Shown here: positions 58,301 to 64,000 of the stretch, piece by piece | Numbering within the stretch: position 1 is the stretch's first letter | How the letters are laid out: every line of letters begins with the position of its first letter | NCBI RefSeq assembly: GCF_963678635.1 | Contig: NC_087065.1 | Span: 16,226,572-16,290,571, forward strand | DNA length: 64,000 bases | Origin: Symsagittifera roscoffensis | Lineage: Eukaryota > Xenacoelomorpha > Acoela > Convolutidae | Direction: 5' to 3' | Made by a program: the position numbers and the translations under genes | The notes under the pieces: model-generated | The model's database searches: none | What the model saw: the letters and a program-made list of their open reading frames with translations, nothing else | What the model was told of the DNA's origin: nothing

Positions 58301-61300
58301 TGTGCAACGACCACTACCCCAGTAGAACTGAACAAATGAATAAAAATGAGCACATCGAAATGATAATATCAGCCAGACACTGTGATCAAAAATGGAAAAA
58401 CTTGTAACGAGAAAAACCGCATCACTGATAGACACATAAAAAGACATGATTCCGCAGAAAAAACTGAAATCAATTATTAAGCACTCCCAGTTACCATAAA
58501 CAAGTGAACAATGCATTATCAACCCAAAAAAGCACCTCTGTCTTTCAAATTTGTGAAAACTCAAGGAATGTCTGGTAGTAAAGACCAAAAAGAAAAAAAA
58601 ACTGCCAGCACTGTGACGACAACTTTTGTCCGGACAAAAAAAACCACCACAACGCAAATCCGCTTCTGCAACGACAACTAACCCGGTAGAGCTGATGAAT
58701 CCAGCAACAATGATCATCAAGATGGCCTAACTAGCCACACAATTTCCTGAAAAATGAAAAAAATTGTACCACAAAAAATCGCATCAAGGCTGAACAAAAA
58801 AAAGACATGTTTCAGAAACAAAAATTCCAAAATCAAAAATTTAGTACTCCCATGAACGTTCAGCAAAACCACAACGCAATAACAACCCAAAAAATACGTC
58901 GCTTTGTATTTCAAAGATGTCAAAACTTAAGAAACATTCAGTAGCCAAGACCAGAAGCTCGTGGAAACTACCAATTTGTGACAACTTTATTGAGACAAAA
59001 ACACTCCAGCGCAAACTCACTTGTGCAACGACCACTACCCAGTAGAACTGAACAAATGAATAAAAATGAGCACATCGAAATGATAATATCAGCCAGACAC
59101 TGTGATCAAAAATGGAAAAACTTGTAACGAGAAAAACCGCATCACTGATAGACACATAAAAAGACATGATTCCGCAGAAAAAAACTGAAATCAATTATTA
59201 AGCACTCCCAGTTACCATAAACAAGTGAACAATGCATTATCAACCCAAAAAAGCAGCTCTGTCTTTCAAATTTGTGAAAACTCAAGGAATGTCTGGTAGT
59301 AAAGACCAAAAAGAAAGAAAAACTGCCAGCACTGTGACGACAACTTTTTTCCGGACAAAAAAAACCACCACAACGCAAATCCGCTTCTGCAACGACAACT
59401 AACCCGGTAGAGCTGATGAATGCAGCAACAATGAACATCAAGATGACCTAACTAGCCACACAATTTCCTGAAAAATGAAAAAAATTGTACCACAAAAAAT
59501 CGCATCAAGGCTGAACAAAAAAAAGACATGTTTCAGAAACAAAAATTCCAAAATCAAAAATTTAGTACTCTCATGAACCTTCAGCAAAACCACAACGCAT
59601 TAACAACCCAAAAAATACGTCGCTTTGTATTTCAAAGATGTCAAAACTTAAGAAACATTCAGTAGCCAAGACCAGAAGCTCTTGGAAACTACCAATTTGT
59701 GACAACTTTATTGAGACAAAAACACTCCAGCGCAAACTCACTTGTGCAACGACCACTACCCCAGTAGAACTGAAAAAATGAATAAAAATGAGCACATCGA
59801 AATGATAATATCAGCCAGACACTGTGGTCAAAAATGGAAAAACTTGTAACGAGAAAAACCGCATCACTGATAGACACATAAAAAGACATGATTCCGCAGA
59901 AAAAAACTGAAATCAATTATTAAGCACTCCCAGTTACCATAAACAAGTGAACAATGCATTATCAACCCAAAAAAGCAGCTCTGTCTTTCAAATTTGTGAA
60001 AACTCAAGGAATGTCTGGTAGTAAAGACCAAAAAGAAAGAAAAACTGCCAGCACTGTGACGACAACTTTTTTCCGGACAAAAAAAACCACCACAACGCAA
60101 ATCCGCTTCTGCAACGACAACTAACCCGGTAGAGCTGATGAATGCAGCAACAATGAACATCAAGATGACCTAACTAGCCACACAATTTCCTGAAAAATGA
60201 AAAAAATTGTACCACAAAAAATCGCATCAAGGCTGAACAAAAAAAAGACATGTTTCAGAAACAAAAATTCCAAAATCAAAAATTTAGTACTCCCATGAAC
60301 CTTCAGCAAAACCACAACGCATTAACAACCCAAAAAATACGTCGCTTTGTATTTCAAAGATGTCAAAACTTAAGAAACATTCAGTAGCCAAGACCAGAAG
60401 CTCGTGGAAACTACCAATTTGTGACAACTTTATTGAGACAAAAACACTCCAGCGCAAACTTACTTGTGCAACGACCACTACCCCAGTAGAGCTGAACAAA
60501 TGAATAAAAATGAGCACATCGAAATGATATTATCAGCCAGACACTGTGATCAAAAATGGAAAAACTTGTAACGAGAAAAACCGCAACACTGATAGACACA
60601 TAAAAAGACATGATTCCGCAGAAAAAAACTGAAATCAATTATTAAGCACTCCCAGGTAACATCAACAAGTAAAAAATGCATTATCAACCTAAAAAGCAGC
60701 TCTGTCTTTCAAATTTGTGAAAACTCAAGGAATGTCTGGTAGTCAAGACCAAAAAGAAAGAAAAACTGCCAGCACTGTGACGTCAACTTTTTCGGACAAA
60801 AAACACCACAGCGCAAGTTCGCTTCTGCAACGATCGCTAACCCAGTAGACCTGATCAATGGAACAACAATGAACACATCAAGATGACTTAACTAGCCACA
60901 CAATGTCCTGAAATATGAATAAAAATTGTGCCACAAAAGATCGCATCAAGGATAAACACAAAAATTGACATATTTCGGAAACATAAAGACCAAAATCAAA
61001 AACATTGTACTCCCATTAACCGTTAGCATACCCAAAAGACATTAACAACCCATAAAATGGTCGCTGTGTATTTCAAAGATGTCAAAACTGAAGAAACATT
61101 CAGTAGCCAAGGCCAGAAGCCAGTGGAAACTACCAATTTGTGACGACAACTTTTTTCGGACAAAAAACCACCACAGCGCAAATCCGCTTGAGCACGATCG
61201 CTAAGTCAGTAGAATCGATGAATGGAGCAACAATGAACACATCAAGATTTCTTCACTAGCCACACACTGTCCTGAAAAATGAAAAAAACTTGTACCACAA

Positions 61301-64000
61301 AAAATCTCATCAAGTTGAACACAAAAAAGACCTATTCCAGAAACACGAAAACCAAAATCAAACCCAGAACTCCCATGAACTTTCCGCATGCCTACAAAGC
61401 ATTAACAACCCAAAAAAGCGTCGCTGTGTATTTCAAAGATGTCAAAACTGAAGAAACATTCAGCAGCCAAGACCAGAAGCTAGTGGAAACTACCAATTTG
61501 TGATAACTTTATTGAGACAAAAAATAGTCCAGCGCAAATTCGCTAGTGCAACGACCACTACCCCAGTAGAATTGAATAAATGAATAAAAATCAGCACATC
61601 AAAAAGATAATAGCCGCCAGACACTGTGATCAAAAATGGAACCATTTGTAACGAAAAAAACCGCATCACTGATAGACACATAAAATGACATGATTCCACA
61701 GAAAAAAAACTGAAAACAAAAACTAAGCACTTCCAGGTACCAATAACAAGTAAACAATGCATTATGAACCCCAAAGAGTCAGCGCTGTCTTTCAAATTAA
61801 TGAAAACTCAAGGAATTTCTGGTAGTCAAGACCAAAAAGAAAAAACTGCCAGTATTGTGACGACAACTTTTTCGGACAAAAAATCACCACAGCGCAAATT
61901 CGCCTCCACAGCGATCGCTAATCCACGAGACCTGATGAATCGAACAACAATGAACACATCAAGATGACTTAACTAGCCACATAATGTCCTGAAATACGAA
62001 AAAAAATTGTACCACAAAAGATCTCATCAAGGATAAACACAAAAAATGACATATTTCAGAAACATAACGACCAAAATCAAAAACTTAGTATTCCCCTGAA
62101 ACGTTAGCTTACCCACAAGGCATTAACAACCCAAAAAATGTCGCTGTGTATGTTAAAGATGTCAAAACTGAAGAAACATTCAGTAGCCAAGACCAGAAGC
62201 CAGTGAAAACTACCAATTTGTGACGACAACTTTTTGCGGACAAAAAATCACCACAGCATAAATCCGCTTCAGCAACGATCGCTAAGTCAGTAGAGTCGAT
62301 GAATGGAGCAACAAAGAACACATCAAGATTTCTTCACTAGCCACACACTGTCCTGAAAAATCAAAAAATTTGTACCACAAAAAATCGCAACGAGGATGAA
62401 CACAAAAAAAGACATATTTCAGAAACACGAGAACCAAAATCAAAATTCAGAGCTCTCATGAATCTTCAGCATACCCACAACGCATTAACAACCCAAAAAG
62501 GCGTCGCTGTGTATTTCAAAGATGTCAAAACTGTTGAAACATTCAGCAGCCAAGACCAGAAGCTAGTGGAAACTACCAATTTGTGATAACTTTATTGAGA
62601 CAAAAACACTCCAGCGCAAACTCACTTGTGCAATGACATCTATCCGAGTAGAACTGAACAAATGAAAAAAAAATGAGCACATCGAAATGATTATATCAGC
62701 CAGACACTGTGATCAAAAATGGAAAAGCTTGTAACGAGAAAAACCGCATCACTGATAGACACATAAAAAGACATGATTCCACAGAAAAAAACTGAAATCA
62801 TTTATTAAGAACTCCCAGTTAACATCAACAGGTAACAAATGCATTATCAACCTAAAAGGCAGCTCTGGCTTTCAAATTTGTGAAAATTCAAGGAGTGTCT
62901 GGTAGTCAAGACCAAACAGAAAGAAAAACTGCCAGCACTGTGACGACAACTTTTTCGGACAAAAAATCACCACAGCGCAAATTCGCTTCCGCAGCGATCG
63001 CTAATTCAGGAGAGCTGATGAATCGAACAACAATGAACACATCAAGATGACTTAACTAGCCACATATTGTCCTGAAATATGAATAAAAATTGTGCCACAA
63101 AAGATTGCATCAAGGATAAACACAAAAAATGACATATTTCAGAAACATAAAGACCAAAATCAAAAACATTATACTCCCATGAACCGTTAGCATACCCAAA
63201 AGGCATTAACAACCCAAAAAAGCGTCGCTGTCTATTTCAAAGATGTCAAAACTGAAGAAACATTCAGCAGCCAAGACCAGAAGCTAGTGGAAACTACCAA
63301 TTTGTGATAACTTTATTGAGACAAAAACAGTCCAGCGCAAATTCGCTAGTGCAACGACCACTACCCCAGTAGAATTGAATAAATGAATAAAAATGAGCAC
63401 ATCAAAATATAGTATCCGCCAGACACTGTGATCAAAAATGGAACCACTTGTAACGAGAAAAACCGCATCACTGATAGACACATAAAAGGACATGATTCCA
63501 CAGAAAAAGAACTGAAATCAAAAACTAAGCACTTCCAGGTACCAATAACAAGTAAACAATGCATTATCAACCCCAAAGAGGCAGCGCTGTCTTTCAAATT
63601 AATGAAAACTCAAGGAATTTCTGGTAGTCAAGACCAAAAAGAAAAAACTGCCAGTATTATGACGACAACTTTTTCGGACAAAAAATCACCACAGCGCAAA
63701 TTCGCTTCCGCAGCGATCGCTAATTCAGGAGAGCTGATGAATCGAACAACAATGAACACATCAAGATGACTTAACTAGCCACATATTGTCCTGAAATACG
63801 AAAAAAAATTGTACCACAAAAGATCTCATCAAGGATAAACACAAAAAATGACATATTTCAGAAACATAACGACCAAAATCAAAAACTTAGTATTCCCCTG
63901 AAACGTTAGCTTACCCACAAGGCATTAACAACCCAAAAAATGTCGCTGTGTATGTTAAAGATGTCAAAACTGAAGAAACATTCAGTAGCTAAGACCAGAA
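52347..64000. repeat. 722-bp dimeric satellite array (continues past window)
   Basis: At least 16 head-to-tail units. Each unit is two related subunits of about 361 bp: type A is marked by GACAACTAACCCGGTAGAGC, type B by GACCACTACCCCAGTAGAAC. Both subunits share the order ACTCCCA, AACCCAAAAA, CTTTCAAA or TTTCAAAG, CAGCACTG or CAATTTG, TGTGACGACAACTTT or TGTGACAACTTT. Units between about 53.8 and 60.6 kb are nearly identical; units at either edge are more diverged. The repeated open frames on the - strand are a by-product of the repeat, not genes. Confidence 0.95.
57040..57400. repeat. Hybrid B/A subunit (register shift) in the satellite
   Basis: A B-type first half joins an A-type second half at TTTGTGACGACAACTTTTTT (near 57167), adding one extra 361-bp subunit. 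Similar hybrids lie near 61137 and 62217. They mark unequal exchange between A and B subunits. Confidence 0.8.

Noticed and set aside
53171-60638. Recurring 75-157-residue open frames on the - strand of the satellite
   Set aside because: They repeat with the satellite period, have Phe/Ser-rich chance composition, differ between A and B subunits only as the DNA does, and lack homology. They are by-products of the repeat.
42486-64000. CRISPR-like array
   Set aside because: Repeats are contiguous, without unique spacers of constant length, in a eukaryotic genome with introns and SINEs.
42486-64000. Firm call of a centromere
   Set aside because: The array organisation is compatible, but sequence alone cannot show centromere function and the array is cut by the window end.

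Overview
The window is nuclear DNA from a eukaryote, most likely an invertebrate animal. It is AT-rich, and its genes are split by long introns with ordinary GT...AG ends. It also holds tRNA-derived SINEs, MITEs, Ty3/Gypsy fossils and satellite DNA. I cannot name the species from sequence alone.

Bases 1-18,800 hold two host genes on the + strand, both of the spindle assembly checkpoint. The last exon of a CDC20-type WD40 gene (1524-1757) is followed about 1 kb later by a complete ten-exon BUB1-type kinase gene (2751-18113). I joined its exons by eye; all splice phases agree and give 885 residues. The kinase core keeps its Gly loop, Lys, HGD and DFG, so it looks like an active BUB1 rather than a BUBR1-type pseudokinase. 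The introns carry SINEs, two interspersed repeat families (called R1 and R2 here), a perfect 45-bp hairpin and a very recent 2.03-kb tandem duplication.

Bases 18,800-34,230 are gene-poor. They hold a possible LINE tail, a 288-bp tandem duplication, more SINE and R2 copies, a decayed Ty3/Gypsy fossil with a 1.55-kb internal tandem duplication (about 22.6-26.8 kb), a small secreted-protein gene on the - strand interrupted by a 140-bp MITE (28397-29159), and a fossil flanked by two 348-bp LTR-like repeats (30059-32972).

Bases 34,231-42,485 are a second Ty3/Gypsy fossil on the - strand. It has both LTRs and the order gag, protease, reverse transcriptase, RNase H, integrase. Its 3' part is duplicated in tandem.

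Bases 42,486-64,000 are satellite DNA. The first 10 kb is a composite higher-order repeat of about 3.2 kb. It strings together a captured 1.34-kb piece of the same Gypsy family, an inverted array built on GAGCGGTTT, a second minisatellite with inverted arms, an exon-like block, a 177-bp MITE and a piece of the neighbouring satellite. This passes into at least 11.6 kb of a 722-bp satellite whose unit is a dimer of two diverged subunits of about 361 bp. Its middle is highly homogenised and its edges are more diverged. The composite repeat is the most unusual structure in the window. It suggests one retroelement capture followed by co-amplification in a pericentromere-like or other satellite domain.
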